The position numbers and the translations under genes are program-made. Shown here piece after piece: positions 26,947 through 37,697 of a stretch of DNA of 64,000 nucleotides (position 1 is the first letter of the stretch; each line of letters opens with the position of its first letter). Source of the DNA: Cucumis sativus (lineage: Eukaryota; Streptophyta; Magnoliopsida; Cucurbitales; Cucurbitaceae); contig NC_026658.2 in NCBI RefSeq assembly GCF_000004075.3, forward strand, positions 10,838,075 to 10,902,074. Reading direction: 5' to 3'. A model generated the notes under the pieces. The model did not search any database, was not told the DNA's origin, and saw only the letters and a list, made by a program, of their open reading frames with translations.

Positions 26947-27842
26947 CTGGTAATTCCAGAACCAGATATGGTCATCAACAATAGAGAAAACAAATGGCAT
27001 TAACTAAAAACTTCACAGATGGCCCACTAGGGCACTTTGCCATACATAGATAAAGATCTTTATGTTTTCTGCACTGGAATTAGAGAAAAAAATATCAATG
27101 AGTGGAAAAATATGATCGCAATGTACAAACATGATGAGAAGGCCATATAGGAAAGTAATATAATGAAAAGCAAAAGGATAGTTAAAACATCCTTATAAGT
27201 TATACACCACAAGAATAAAACCAAAATGTTATCATCCTATATCTAATTAAAAATAAAAATTAGAAAACATTGTACCTTAAAAATTCCAGATTACGACAGT
27301 GCAATGAAAAGGTTCTAACCTCGAAAAATAGGCTGGAAGAACAACCTTTGAGCTCAACCAGCTCATTCAGTGTTGCACCCTTGCTGGACCTCAACTCTAC
27401 CTTGTTATCCTTCTTACAATGTGGCAAAAGTGATACCATATTCAACATCAAATGCCAATACCTAATCAATCACAAGTTAAATTGCCAAAAATTCTAAAGG
27501 AAAGAAAAACTAAATAAATAAAAACAAAAAACATTTGGTTAGTGGGTGATAAGTTATACTGCAAACTACCTAACCATGTATAGACATAACAATATATTTT
27601 ACAAAAAGCTACAACAACTTGTTTCAACTATATTACATACCTAAAATTGATTCGACGAGAACACGTGATGAGAACCTTTTCTTTATTTCGAAAAACAGCA
27701 TGATCAGAACCAACTTCACTCTCTTTTGTCACTTTTTGTCTTTCCAGCCCATGAGTGTCCGCTTAGGTCTCTCCGGAGCATCATCGTCCTTCTTAACTGA
27801 TACCGTCGGCAAAGACTCACTATGCTTCCTCTTCTTTGCCAT
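26947..27842 (-). pseudogene. Captured, internally deleted BRX1 (ribosome biogenesis Brix-domain) gene fragment
   Basis: Exon 1 (27641-27842) starts MAKKRKHSESLPTVS and includes APERPKRTLMGWKDK and NKEKVLITCSRRINF. Exon 2 (27320-27461) gives HLMLNMVSLLPHCKKDNKVE and GATLNELVELKGC. Exon 3 begins at 27073 with CRKHKDLYL and MAKCPSGPSVKFLVNA, then jumps directly, in another frame, to FVFSIVDDHIWFWNYQ, which in BRX1 lies many residues further on; the exon ends at a donor at 26946. The two introns and splice sites are kept, so this is a DNA-level copy, not a retrocopy. A one-base shortfall in an A run near 27733-27737 also shifts exon 1. BRX1 works in 60S ribosome assembly in the nucleolus; this copy cannot make it. 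The C-terminal third is absent. Confidence 0.85.
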
Positions 27843-27850
27843 TTGAGAAT

Positions 27851-29435
27851 ATCACCTTCAGAAATACTACACTTAAATTAAGAAACATAGATTAAAGGAA
27901 TCTGTAAAGGATGAAGAGAGGAGTGAAGCAACCTAACTTCAAAGACACGTTCTAAACAGGATTGTTACTTCACGCATAAAGAAAACACTCAAAGACTCAA
28001 TAGAAATAAATCTTTATATGGGATACCAAAATCATTAAAATACGCCATAAAAAAAATTAAATCTTAAAACTTTACAAAGAAAACATATAGATCATTCACA
28101 AGTCCTTAAACCAAAGTAATACCATTCTATAAGTGTACAACTCACTCGTTTTCTCTTTAATCTTAACTCTTGGTGTCATGTAAACCACTACTGAAACTTT
28201 ACCCATGATGATGATTACCAAAACCATAACTTTTAAATATAATAACTATGCGTATACACGTATGCATGAGGTCTCATGATTTTAATCAGTAGATGTCCTG
28301 AAACATAATCGTATGACACAAGAGAATAACAAATATCAAAGGCGTTTCAAGTTTAAAACAATTACAAATAACATTTTATATACTTCACATCTGGAAGCTC
28401 GAACACAAAATTCAACATACTCCCTTTCAACCAGAGTTCAAGCTTTATTTTGTTGTAAGTTACAACTCGAAGTCCCATGGACACTTACGGATATCAAAAT
28501 AAATAAAAAAACTGTAATTATATGATCTTATGTTTTTTTAATTATTGTTTTTAAAAATAGGGTTTAGGCATTTGAATAAGATGTACCAAGTGTCTACTAA
28601 TACTTACCTAAATTGGAAGTGACAAGTACTTATTTTTGCTAAATTATGATGTAATTGCCCGTTAGTGTTATTTTTTAGCTCAAAATAGTACATTTTTTTT
28701 TAATTATCTTTGAATATGAATTAATTTACAAGTACAAACCCTACTCTCTTTATACAAGTCACATCCTTCCAAACAACACACACATCTTGGTACAACAAGC
28801 TAGTTATCTGATCACCCACGATATATTTCTCAATTCTTACATAGCATATATATAACTTTGGTAGTTCACGTATTAATTTGTACGTTGTTAATTGATCAAC
28901 AAATTAACATGTATCAAAGTCTGATTAACACATGCATCCATTTTTTTTATCTCTTATATGGCTAGTTAATTAAATAAGTATTTTTTACCGATCTAACATG
29001 GTATCAAAATCATACCTAAAAAAACACTATTATTTTAGTGCTAAGATCACATAGATTTAAGTATCCTCTAACTTTTAAAGTGGATGTATGTGTCCAACTA
29101 TTCAAATTAAATTAACAATAAATAGTAATCTAATTAAGTAATAACTTTTTAAATGTTTTAAACAAACACATAATCTTAAAAAAGAAAAAAAAAAAAAAGA
29201 ACTTAATGGTAAAAGTTATTAAAATATATGCTCATATCATATATGGTTTATTTTCAATAATTACTAATATGAAAGAAAAAGGTATAGAATACAAAATCAA
29301 AATCAATAATAATATACATATACTAAATAAACTATGAAAAGAAAGAATAATAGTAACTCAAAAAAACTCAAATAGTAATTAAAAATAAATAATAAATTAA
29401 AGCACCGTACAAAAACGCCGCCGCCCGCCGGTATT
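27851..29435. other. Intergenic, AT-rich
   Basis: No gene or terminal repeat recognised. I looked here for the missing right end of the CACTA element and did not find it. The 3'UTR of the NHL6-type gene lies at the right edge. Confidence 0.5.
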
Positions 29436-30215
29436 TTATAGCCGGAGCTTGAACTTGCAGTTACTGTTTTTAATGACGATATCGCTATTGGCGGAAACGC
29501 TATCAACCAACAGTCTGCAGGTCGCCGAGAATTTCACCTTCATCAACTTCAAGCTCCCCAACTTTATCCTCACCGGCTGTCTCACATTCAAATTCAACGG
29601 AATATTTCCAGTCTGTTGATGCTGCTGCTGCAGCGTCGTGAAAAGCGCGGTCGCGTTTTCTGTCACTCCCACCAACGGCACGTTCAACACCGTCCTATTC
29701 CGATGTCCTTGGTAAAATTTCGGTAAAGCCCCTTCACATAGCTTCGTTTCCGTGTACCACGCGCTTATATGGCTTCCTCCTTCGTAATAGATTCCGATTT
29801 TCTTGTTAGGGTTCACAGTGGTCAGAGTTAGGTTGAAAACAGCGTCTAATCGGTCGTTTCCACTCAACGTAAACTGCGATACTTGCAATCTATCGATTGA
29901 ATACTCCGGAAGCTTGGGTCGGAACACCAGGTACAGGATTCCGATGACGATTCCTATCAAAACCAGAAGAAGGACTAAAATCGAGATGGTCCAACACCGG
30001 CACCTGCAGCAACAACTTCGCCTCTTCTTTGGTGGCTTGGAGTGCATCACCGGAATCGTCCGCTGAAACGGTGGATATTGAACTGGAGTAGCAGTAGTGT
30101 CTGCAGCATCGGATTTTTGGGTTCCACGTGGGACCAATGGGTCAGTAGGAGCCGCGGGTGTGGGCGATGGTGCCTCAACGTCGTGGAGTGGATGAATCTT
30201 TTGGTGCTCCGCCAT
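29436..30215 (-). CDS. NDR1/HIN1-like protein 6-type LEA2 membrane protein
   Basis: An intact single-exon gene of 259 residues. I start it at ATG 30215 (MAEHQKIHPLHD), because related proteins begin with the same M-x-x-HQKI pattern; the frame is open for 14 more codons upstream. A proline-rich cytosolic part (PVQYPPFQRTIPVMHSKPPK) leads to a basic cysteine-rich anchor KKRRSCCCRCRCW, then one membrane segment (ISILVLLLVLIGIVIGILYL), then the LEA2 domain with NPNKKIGIYYEGG and LCEGALPKFYQGHRN. Five N-x-S/T sites lie in or near the outer domain. Such proteins sit in the plasma membrane and are linked to pathogen, ABA and drought responses. It is a family relative of the 1573-2317 gene but 27 kb away and only distantly similar. 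Confidence 0.93.
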   Translation of the reverse strand: MAEHQKIHPLHDVEAPSPTPAAPTDPLVPRGTQKSDAADTTATPVQYPPFQRTIPVMHSKPPKKRRSCCCRCRCWTISILVLLLVLIGIVIGILYLVFRPKLPEYSIDRLQVSQFTLSGNDRLDAVFNLTLTTVNPNKKIGIYYEGGSHISAWYTETKLCEGALPKFYQGHRNRTVLNVPLVGVTENATALFTTLQQQHQQTGNIPLNLNVRQPVRIKLGSLKLMKVKFSATCRLLVDSVSANSDIVIKNSNCKFKLRL

Positions 30216-30348
30216 GGACCCGCCGGTGACTCGATTGGAAAGCGATAATAAATACAAATGTAGAAGATGAAAATGAAATGAAATGAAAAGAAAAGAAAAG
30301 AAAAGGTAGGAATTGGTGTATGGAAATATAGGTGTTGTTATAGTAAAA

Positions 30349-30358
30349 CACGTATATA
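30349..30358 (-). promoter_or_regulatory. TATA box of the NHL6-type gene
   Basis: The minus strand reads ttatatatacgtg, a TATA box next to an ACGT core, about 135 bases upstream of the ATG. The ACGT core (tacgtg) could be part of an ABRE/G-box-like element, which would fit an ABA-responsive NHL gene, but one core proves little. Confidence 0.5.
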
Positions 30359-31235
30359 TAAGAAATATAGGAAATTGGAGAATGCTATGCTAAGTCGTGG
30401 AATGAACATGTGATGTGAGACTTTTTAACATTCAATTTTTGACTTTGGGTTTTGGGATGTGGCTTTCTAAGAAGGGAAACTTAATTTCAATCAAAGGGGA
30501 GAGGGAAAGTTTTCGATTATATTAATTCAAAATGTTGACTACTAATTCATTCTTGTGGAAATTTCATTTCTGATTTTTTTTTTTATATAATACCTAGAAA
30601 ATTGTGAGAACTCAACAATATATTATTGTTTTTCTTTCCCCCTAGTGTCAATTTTACATTTCAATCTCATGGTTGCAAAAGCTTTTAAGCTATTCACCAA
30701 TTTAATTAAACTTAAAACCAAATAGAGATAAAAATTTGAAATGTTTGCTAAATGATAAAACGTGGTTACAATAGTAACAAGAAAATATATATATGTGCGT
30801 ATATATACACATAGATGCACCCAATTAGTAGATTCATATATTAAAGTTGATTTGTTTAGGTTTCTTGACCCTTGGAAAGAGGAATAGAAGAACCAAGTCA
30901 AACAAATAAAAACGTATAGCAAATGAAGAAGTTTTCTTCAACGTGAATATTACGATTTTTTTTAGGGGGTCTTAGAAACCTAATATTGTCCAAATAAATC
31001 TGTATGAAAAAACCCTACACTTAGAGACTTAAGAAAGGTGTGATTTGAGTGTAAATAAAGAGTTAAATACTAAGAAATTGAAAATGGATTTGTTGAGAAA
31101 ATAATAATAGTATTTGGGGGTGCGGTAAGCATGGAGAATAGTTTAGTTGAAATTTGAGAAAGATTTGTGAAAAAAATACACTAAATAATTGAAAAGTAGT
31201 TCACCAAAGAAACGGTCTTCTCTTTGTTAGCGTGT

Positions 31236-31265
31236 TCTCATCTCTCTCTCTCTCTCTCTCTCTCT
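31236..31265. repeat. (TC)n microsatellite
   Basis: An uninterrupted run of about 14-15 TC dinucleotides in AT-rich intergenic DNA. Confidence 0.95.
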
Positions 31266-31959
31266 TATAATAATTACGTTTATTATATTATTTTATTTTT
31301 TAAAAAAAATTAAAAACTATACATAAATAAAATAGCTTAAATATTTAACAATTGATATAAAAAATAAAAAATAGAAAATAGAAAATAAAGCAGAAATTGT
31401 TTAAGGCTATTTGGAATTTTCTTTTGGTGGTGGTGTTCTAGAAAACATAGCTACAACGCCTTTTTTTATTATTATTAGAGTGTTAGTGTGGGGAAGGGGA
31501 TGGTATTTATTATTTAAGCCAAAAGAATTTTTTCACATATTTGGTGAATAGGAGAGGAAGAGTCGCGGAATTAACGGTGTCAAACTCAATAACGGAGTGT
31601 ATAGAGAAGCAAAGTCAATTAAAATTCAATGAACCCGTAGAAAAAAAAAATGTCTCTATCTTAATTTTTCTTTAATTTTCATGAATATAAGGGATAAATT
31701 TTGGTCTTAATTTTTTATTTTTTTTTTTCAAACACTTGAACTATGGTTTGACAAGCATATTTACCACTAACTAGCTACAAATATTAAACATTAACTAATT
31801 TTGTTTATACATATGATATAAAGACAATATAGTTGAGGGTCTCTCGACAGTTTTTTTTTTAATTTATTGTTCAGTTTTTTTAAAAAAAGATTGAAATGAG
31901 TTGAAATGAAAATATGAAAAGGAAAGAGTTAATTTGGAGGTGGAAGGGAATGGGTAGCT

Positions 31960-32395
31960 GTGAAATCGGGTTGGGTTGAGAGACATTTTCAATTCAACGC
32001 ATATTTTTAGGTTATTTGAGTTGCCAACCCAAATAACTCGAATTTAGTTTCTAACTCAACTCTTAAAATATGAGTTGAGTTAGGTTGTCAGGTTGTGTAT
32101 ATAATTTTCTTTTTCCATTTTCTAGTTTCTAAGATTATAAAAGTTTGAAATCGTTACATTTAAATTTCAAACTTTCATACAATAAATTCAATATTTATAT
32201 ACCTTTAATTTGTTTTTTATTAAAATAATATTTATTTATATATTATATTAATTTGGGTTATGTTGGGTTGAACCGAAATTTTTCAACTCTCCAACCCAAA
32301 ACTCAACCCAATCCGAAAAAATCAAAATTTTTTAATCCAACCCAACTTTTATAATTTGAGTTGGGTAGTCCGGATTATTCGGGTTCAACCCATGT
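31960..32395. repeat. GGGTTGGGTT-rich inverted-motif repeat
   Basis: gggttgggttgag and gttgggttgaacc on the plus strand alternate with ccaacccaaa and tcaacccaatcc, so the block carries the same motif in both orientations near its two ends and inside. This looks like a degenerate non-autonomous DNA element or a satellite-like repeat. No terminal repeat pair with a target duplication could be fixed. Confidence 0.45.
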
Positions 32396-33229
32396 TTGTT
32401 CTCGCGAATGAATGATAATGGAAATGAGAAGGTTAGTGAGGAGAGGCGTAGGAGAGATAAGAAGTCATGGGAGGCGGCTCCATAAAGAAGCTTGTTTTTG
32501 GCTAAATATTATTTCATATATAAATAAACAAAAAAGTTTTGTTTTTCTTTTACTTGAAATTATTTATAGAAATAAATGTAAATTTGAGTTTTCCTAATGA
32601 AAGTTTTGATCACCTAATATATTTGACTTCACCTAATTGGCTTGGGAGTTGGGGGCCCTAGTAGTAATTTTATGGGCACGCCATTCCACACATCATCACC
32701 ATATCCAAACTACAATTCCATTTTATATATGTGAATTTAATTACAACTTTATGATACCATCACTTAATTCATGTATCACTCAAATTTAATATTTTTCTTT
32801 CATTAAACGATATTATTTCTAACGTTATTTTAGCTCCCATTAACTACGATATTTATGTATGTTTTGTAATGTGTTGAAGTTATTGGATATGAAGAACTGA
32901 AATTTAACAATGTGTTAATAGTTAAGAAGTTTTGGTTTGAATCAAGTAGCCCTATCCAATCGGCAAGTCATTTAATTGAATTTCAAGCTTCCATTAGATA
33001 GAAAATGAAAGAGGAAGTGGATAAACTTTTTTCAACGCACCGTACATGCTCTCTGTCTATCTATTAAGTTATATACTTTAAAGTTCAAATTTTAACTTTT
33101 TACAAATTGGAAAAGGTAAACATTATGATCGTATCTTCTACTCCCAGTCATTTTTGTTTTAAGTACAAAAGTTTGCAATCTTTTATTTAAATAAAAGGTT
33201 GTATAGATAATTTATAGGGACATTTTAAA

Positions 33230-33380
33230 AAATAGTAAAATAAATTAAAATATTTACAAGCTATAGCAAAATTTTAGATTTTATTCATAATAATTTTCTA
33301 TCACTATACCATATTAGTGATAGAATTTGCCATAGCGGATAAGTATTTGTAAAATTTACTATTTTTGAAATTTTACTGAA
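33230..33380. repeat. MITE-like palindrome, copy B
   Basis: An imperfect inverted repeat: left arm aaaatatttacaagctatagcaaaatt, right arm aatttgccatagcgg then agtatttgtaaaattt, around ctatcacta/tagtgatag. Same arrangement as copies A and C. Confidence 0.65.
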
Positions 33381-34375
33381 TTTATATGGTTAGAAATAAA
33401 TTTAAAATTTGATAAAAGAACAAATTAGTTAAAGAAAAGAAAAATAAATGAAAAATACTATATTTCTATCGACAATTTTCCAAGTGTAGAAATATCACAA
33501 AGTGCTTTAAAAGTCCTATAAATGGTATATTGTGAATTAAAAACAAAATAAAATTCATACAAATAAACGATGAAAATATCATAGGTAGATATGGAAGCTC
33601 GTGGTAGCAAATGGAATATTTGAAATATACTGTGCACTTTCGGGTAGGTTAGACAAAGGCTATGGGAGTAAGAAGGTAGAAATAAAAACAGTTTTAAGTT
33701 GTATTTACGTGGTGTCAATTTTATTAGAGTTACCAACATTGCTACCTAACACAATGTGTGAGATATGAGTTGAATTTGTAACTAAACTTAAAAACTGCAC
33801 GAGAACACACATACAATACACATAGTTATTGTTGTACTGTTTGTATATATAACTATGGAAGAAGTATAACTATAGAAGCATAACACAGAGAACAAACTTT
33901 ACTGACCCAGTTCGATGACATAACATCTACATTTAAGGGCCTTAGATCCGTGATAAAAGATTATATTGCTCGTATAGTAATTGATACAATATTATGAATT
34001 AAGTTACAAAAACGTGCTATCTATGAACTTACTCAACTATCCAAATTTGAATCGTACAAAATCAATTGCCATCCTTAAATCTTGAAGTTTATGAAAAAAT
34101 TAAAAGCATCAACAAACAAAAACAAAGAGATATAATAAATAAATAAAAAAGAACACGAAATATTTGTTGTGATTAAATGTAATCAGCGGTTCGCACCATC
34201 CATTGGAGTCGGATCCTGACCGGGTTAGTACATGGAGGTCTGATATGGGCCTCCAGCTCCCATCAAACAAATCGGTGAGTCCATACAGCTTCAGCGGTGG
34301 AAATTGGTTTCCTCCTTTGTTCAATGTTTTTTCCTTTCCTCTGCAAATCCCTAAATTCTCAGCTTCTCTCACTTA

Positions 34376-34403
34376 TTCTCTTCTCTTCTCTTCTCTTCTC
34401 TTC
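34376..34403. repeat. (TTCTC)n pentanucleotide repeat in the F-box gene leader
   Basis: About five units of ctctt in the 5'UTR upstream of the leader intron; pyrimidine-rich leaders are common in plant genes. Confidence 0.85.
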
Positions 34404-34442
34404 ATCCAACAAGGATCATCTGCTCCATCTTCATTCTTCCAG

Positions 34443-34560
34443 GTACCTTTTGTGTTCCTCTTCGCTTTCGCATAATCCTGATTTCTCCCTTTATTTTTTT
34501 GGATTAGGAATTTAGAATTAGGATTTCCTCTCCCAATTTCTCTTCTTTTTCTTTTTGCAG
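34443..34560 (+). other. 5'UTR intron of the F-box/WD40 gene
   Basis: Donor ttccag|gtacctttt at 34442/34443 and acceptor tttttctttttgcag ending at 34560, with a strong polypyrimidine tract. The coding start follows 171 bases later. Confidence 0.65.
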
Positions 34561-34731
34561 CTCGATCCTTGTTGGTTCCCTCCCATTTCCTCTTCTCCTC
34601 GTTTTCCCAGGGTTTCTTTTTTCCCATTCTATTATTGGGGTTCTTTTCTTTTGCTGTAGATTTTTTGTTCGAATCTTCTCTCGAATTTGGTTTATATTTT
34701 TTCGTTCTAGTCTTAGGTTCAGATTTATTTT

Positions 34732-36393
34732 ATGGCATTTGAATGCCAGAAATCTGCCGGGATTTATACGGATTCAAGGGTTATTGGGAAAAATTATTGT
34801 GAGAAACAAACCGCTGGATCAAGTTCTTTCAACCTCGAAGCCGAATCAGAGGGAATTGAATCTGACAAATCGGAGATTATTACCTCCCTCACTTCCAAAC
34901 ATTTGCTCTCTAAAAATGCGCCCGTCGGTGGTCGGTCAATTACCGACCTTCCTCCTGCAATTATATCTGAGATTTTGAACTGCCTTGATCCGAAGGAGCT
35001 TGGCATTGTGTCTTGTGTGTCTACTGTTCTTCATAGCATAGCATCTGAACACCATGTATGGAAGGAATTCTACAGCGAGAGATGGGGACTTCCAGTTCCA
35101 GCTCAATCGGCACCCGTGGTTCCTAATGGACTTTCGGACGAGAGGTCATGGAAAGATCTTTTTGTGGAGAGAGAGTTTAGAAGTAAAACTTTTATGGGGC
35201 GATACACTATGGAGGTTTTGCATGGGCACACCGAAGCAGTTCGTACAGTTTTTGTTCTGGCTTCTGCAAAGCTGATATTCACTTCTGGATATGATTCGAT
35301 TGTGAGAATATGGGAATTGGAAGAAGGTTTATCCATTGCCTCATCCCGATCGCTTGGTTGTACCATTCGAGCTCTTGCAGCTGATACAAAGCTACTGGTT
35401 GCTGGAGGGACAGATGGCTTCATCCATTGTTGGAAGGCAGTAGAGGGGCTTTCGTACTTGTTTGATGTGAAAGGCCCTCTAAATCACAATATCGAATTCC
35501 GGCTTTGGGAACATGAAGGACCCATAACTTCACTTGCTCTGGATCTAACAAGGATTTATAGTGGTTCATGGGACATGACTGTTCGAGTATGGGATCGGTT
35601 TTCGCATCGATGCTTAAATATCTTGAGGCATGGTGATTGGGTTTGGGGATTAGTCCCTCATGATACCACCGTTGCCAGTACATCAGGCTCAGATGTATAT
35701 GTTTGGGATACCAATAGTGGGGAATTGGCTACTGTCATTCATGAGGCTCATGTTGGCTATGCTTATGCCCTTGCGCGAAGCCATACAGGGGACTTTCTAT
35801 TTACTGGAGGGGAAGATGGTGCTATTCACATGTTTGATATAACCAATCGTCATGTCGATACAAGTGCTCAACTGGTTGGATCTTGGATTCCTCATTCAGG
35901 ACCAGTTTATTCTCTAGCATTTGAGTTTCCATGGTTGGTTTCAGCTTCAAGTGATGGGAAACTCTCACTGATTGACGTTCGACCGCTACTAAGGACCAAG
36001 AAACGAACTCTGTGGAAGAGAGATTCGAGGGGACAGCATGTTCAGAGTATCAGTGTGGAGCCTCCACAGAGAATGTTACATGGGTTTGGGAGCAATTTGT
36101 TTGGTGTGGACATCGGTATGGATCGTATTGTTTGCGGAGGAGAGGAAGGGGTTGTGAGAATCTGGAACTTCACGCAAGCTCTAGAAGCTGAACGGAGGGC
36201 TCGTGCTCTGAGAGGAATTAGGTTAGAGAATAGGATGAGACGGCGTAGGCTTCAAATAGAAATGAACACCAAAAGTGGTGGTGCAAGGAGTGATCAGTGC
36301 TCGTTTGCAGCTAAGAAAACACCGATGAACGGTGGTGATCGTGTTAGTGTTTGGCACAACAAACGTGGGGTGAGTGGAAAGCTGAAAGCTTAG
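34732..36393 (+). CDS. F-box/WD40-repeat protein (At5g21040/FBX2-like)
   Basis: An intact intronless ORF of 553 residues. An F-box at about residues 69-115 (ITDLPPAIISEILNCL, CVSTVLHSIASE, VWKEFYSERWG) is followed by a seven-blade-type WD40 propeller from about 160 to 500 (LHGHTEAVRTV, SGYDSIVRIWEL, SGSWDMTVRVWDR, TSGSDVYVWDT, TGGEDGAIHMFD, SASSDGKLSLIDV, CGGEEGVVRIWNF) and a basic, Arg-rich tail (RRARALRGIRLENRMRRRR). The F-box docks on SKP1 in an SCF ubiquitin ligase and the propeller selects substrates. The order and the EFYSERWGLPVP stretch match Arabidopsis At5g21040 as I remember it; that protein has been linked to phosphate-starvation responses. The start is the first ATG after the leader intron in good context. 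Confidence 0.9.
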   Translation: MAFECQKSAGIYTDSRVIGKNYCEKQTAGSSSFNLEAESEGIESDKSEIITSLTSKHLLSKNAPVGGRSITDLPPAIISEILNCLDPKELGIVSCVSTVLHSIASEHHVWKEFYSERWGLPVPAQSAPVVPNGLSDERSWKDLFVEREFRSKTFMGRYTMEVLHGHTEAVRTVFVLASAKLIFTSGYDSIVRIWELEEGLSIASSRSLGCTIRALAADTKLLVAGGTDGFIHCWKAVEGLSYLFDVKGPLNHNIEFRLWEHEGPITSLALDLTRIYSGSWDMTVRVWDRFSHRCLNILRHGDWVWGLVPHDTTVASTSGSDVYVWDTNSGELATVIHEAHVGYAYALARSHTGDFLFTGGEDGAIHMFDITNRHVDTSAQLVGSWIPHSGPVYSLAFEFPWLVSASSDGKLSLIDVRPLLRTKKRTLWKRDSRGQHVQSISVEPPQRMLHGFGSNLFGVDIGMDRIVCGGEEGVVRIWNFTQALEAERRARALRGIRLENRMRRRRLQIEMNTKSGGARSDQCSFAAKKTPMNGGDRVSVWHNKRGVSGKLKA

Positions 36394-37697
36394 GTGATGG
36401 AATCATTTGATTATCTGTTTCCTGAATTTGAATTTGGAGTGATGATTAAGTAAAGCTGATGGCAGTGAATTTTAGTTGTTAATTCTGTTTCTCAATTTCA
36501 AGTACAGGCTAATTTCTAATTGCCTGATTCTGTTACCTTCCCATAAGCTTCCCAACCTGCCCATGTTGCTTCATTTGTATGTGATAGAACATTGTTATAT
36601 AGAAAACCTCAAAAAAGAAAAAAAGAAAAAAACGAAAACTATTCTGAATTCAAGCTTAGTTATTCAAGTATTCTTTTAGCCCTTCTCTCTTATTTAAACT
36701 TAATTTTTAATTTTTTAAAAATTTAATCTATGATAAAGATTAGGTAAAAGGGGCATTTTAGTTGGAAAAAACGACTTCAAACTATGCAGCTTTTAAATAA
36801 AGTTAATGGAGGCTTTATACGTTAAGAGATTTATGGCAACCAATAAATTTTAACTCAAATCATTTAAATCTCATTTAATAACCCTTTGTTTTTTTTCGTT
36901 TTTCTAGTTAAAAACAAGTAGTTTAGAAATTATTATTATTATTATATATCTTTTTATTTGGCTAAAATTTCGAGTATACTCAATAAGATGCAACCCACAA
37001 GTGAAAGTAAACTTAATTTTTATTTTAAAAAAACCAAAAGATCTTTGAACAAATTTTATTCAAGAAAAAATAAAAGTTAACAAATGAAAGAATAAAAGCA
37101 GTATTATTCCAAACTTTAGAGGCTTAAACGTAGAAATTTAAAAGTCCAAGGCTCAAATGCAACTTTAGGTCAAAAATGTAATTTTTTTATATAATATTAC
37201 AACGAGTTATTTTAAAAATAATATCAAAATAAATTAAATTAAATAATTACAAACAATATAAAAAATTTTAGATTATATCACATGATATTAATAGCTATTA
37301 ATGTTTATAATATGAAATTTTGCTATAGTCTGTAAATATTTGATAATAATAATAATGTAAAATTTATCATATAAATTATATGAATAAATTAATTAATAAC
37401 GAGTTGAGGATCAACAGATAAATAACTATTTTTAATAGTCACACGTATTGCAAACAAAACCTTACTCTGTGAATGCTTACCAAACACATACTTGAAAACA
37501 ACATGAAATAAATACGTTTGATAGCAACATTTATTTTTAAAATTTGCAATATAAGAAATAGTAAGCAAAGCAATCAGTTTCTCATCCAAATGGTACTAAG
37601 AGTTAAACATCAACCTTTGTTTCATGCAAGAAATGATTAAGAAACATCAAAACTGAACTAAAAGATTAATTAGAAATTAATCATCGCATCATCAAAT
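36394..37697. other. Intergenic between F-box and GDSL genes
   Basis: F-box gene 3'UTR (to about 36620), then AT-rich DNA with MITE-like copy C and the GDSL promoter. No ORF resembling a protein. Confidence 0.55.
37203..37372. repeat. MITE-like palindrome, copy C
   Basis: Same layout as copies A and B: aataattacaaacaatataaaaaatttt on the left, aaattttgctatagtctgtaaatattt on the right, around attaatagctattaat. More diverged than copy B, with an added (AAT)n run. Confidence 0.55.

Larger units (their letters stand above)
25498..27850. mobile_element. CACTA-type DNA transposon end with captured gene sequence; right end not found
   Basis: The sequence cactagtacaaaagtgg at 25498 has the form of a plant CACTA terminus. 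It is followed by about 450 bp of subterminal repeats built on cgacagtt/aactgtcg in both orientations (for example gacagttatttactgtcg), with a tandem duplication of the block tgtcattgttt...catttttttccagtcaa near 25833-25955. Three bases just before the terminus (tca) could be the target duplication. No matching inverted end (ctttt...actagtg) was found to the right, so the end at 27850 is only the edge of the captured BRX1 piece. No transposase was recognised, so the element would be non-autonomous or truncated. Confidence 0.6.
30360..34202. other. Intergenic, about 3.8 kb, AT-rich with repeats
   Basis: Holds a (TC)n microsatellite (31236-31265), a GGGTTGGGTTG-rich block (31960-32395) and MITE-like copy B (33230-33380). 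No coding region or RNA gene was recognised; the short ORFs are AT-rich and unlike known proteins. Confidence 0.55.

Noticed and set aside
30641-30652. tagtgtca as a possible right end for the CACTA element at 25498
   Set aside because: The bases before it do not match the inverted left terminus, and the span would enclose the intact NHL6-type gene.
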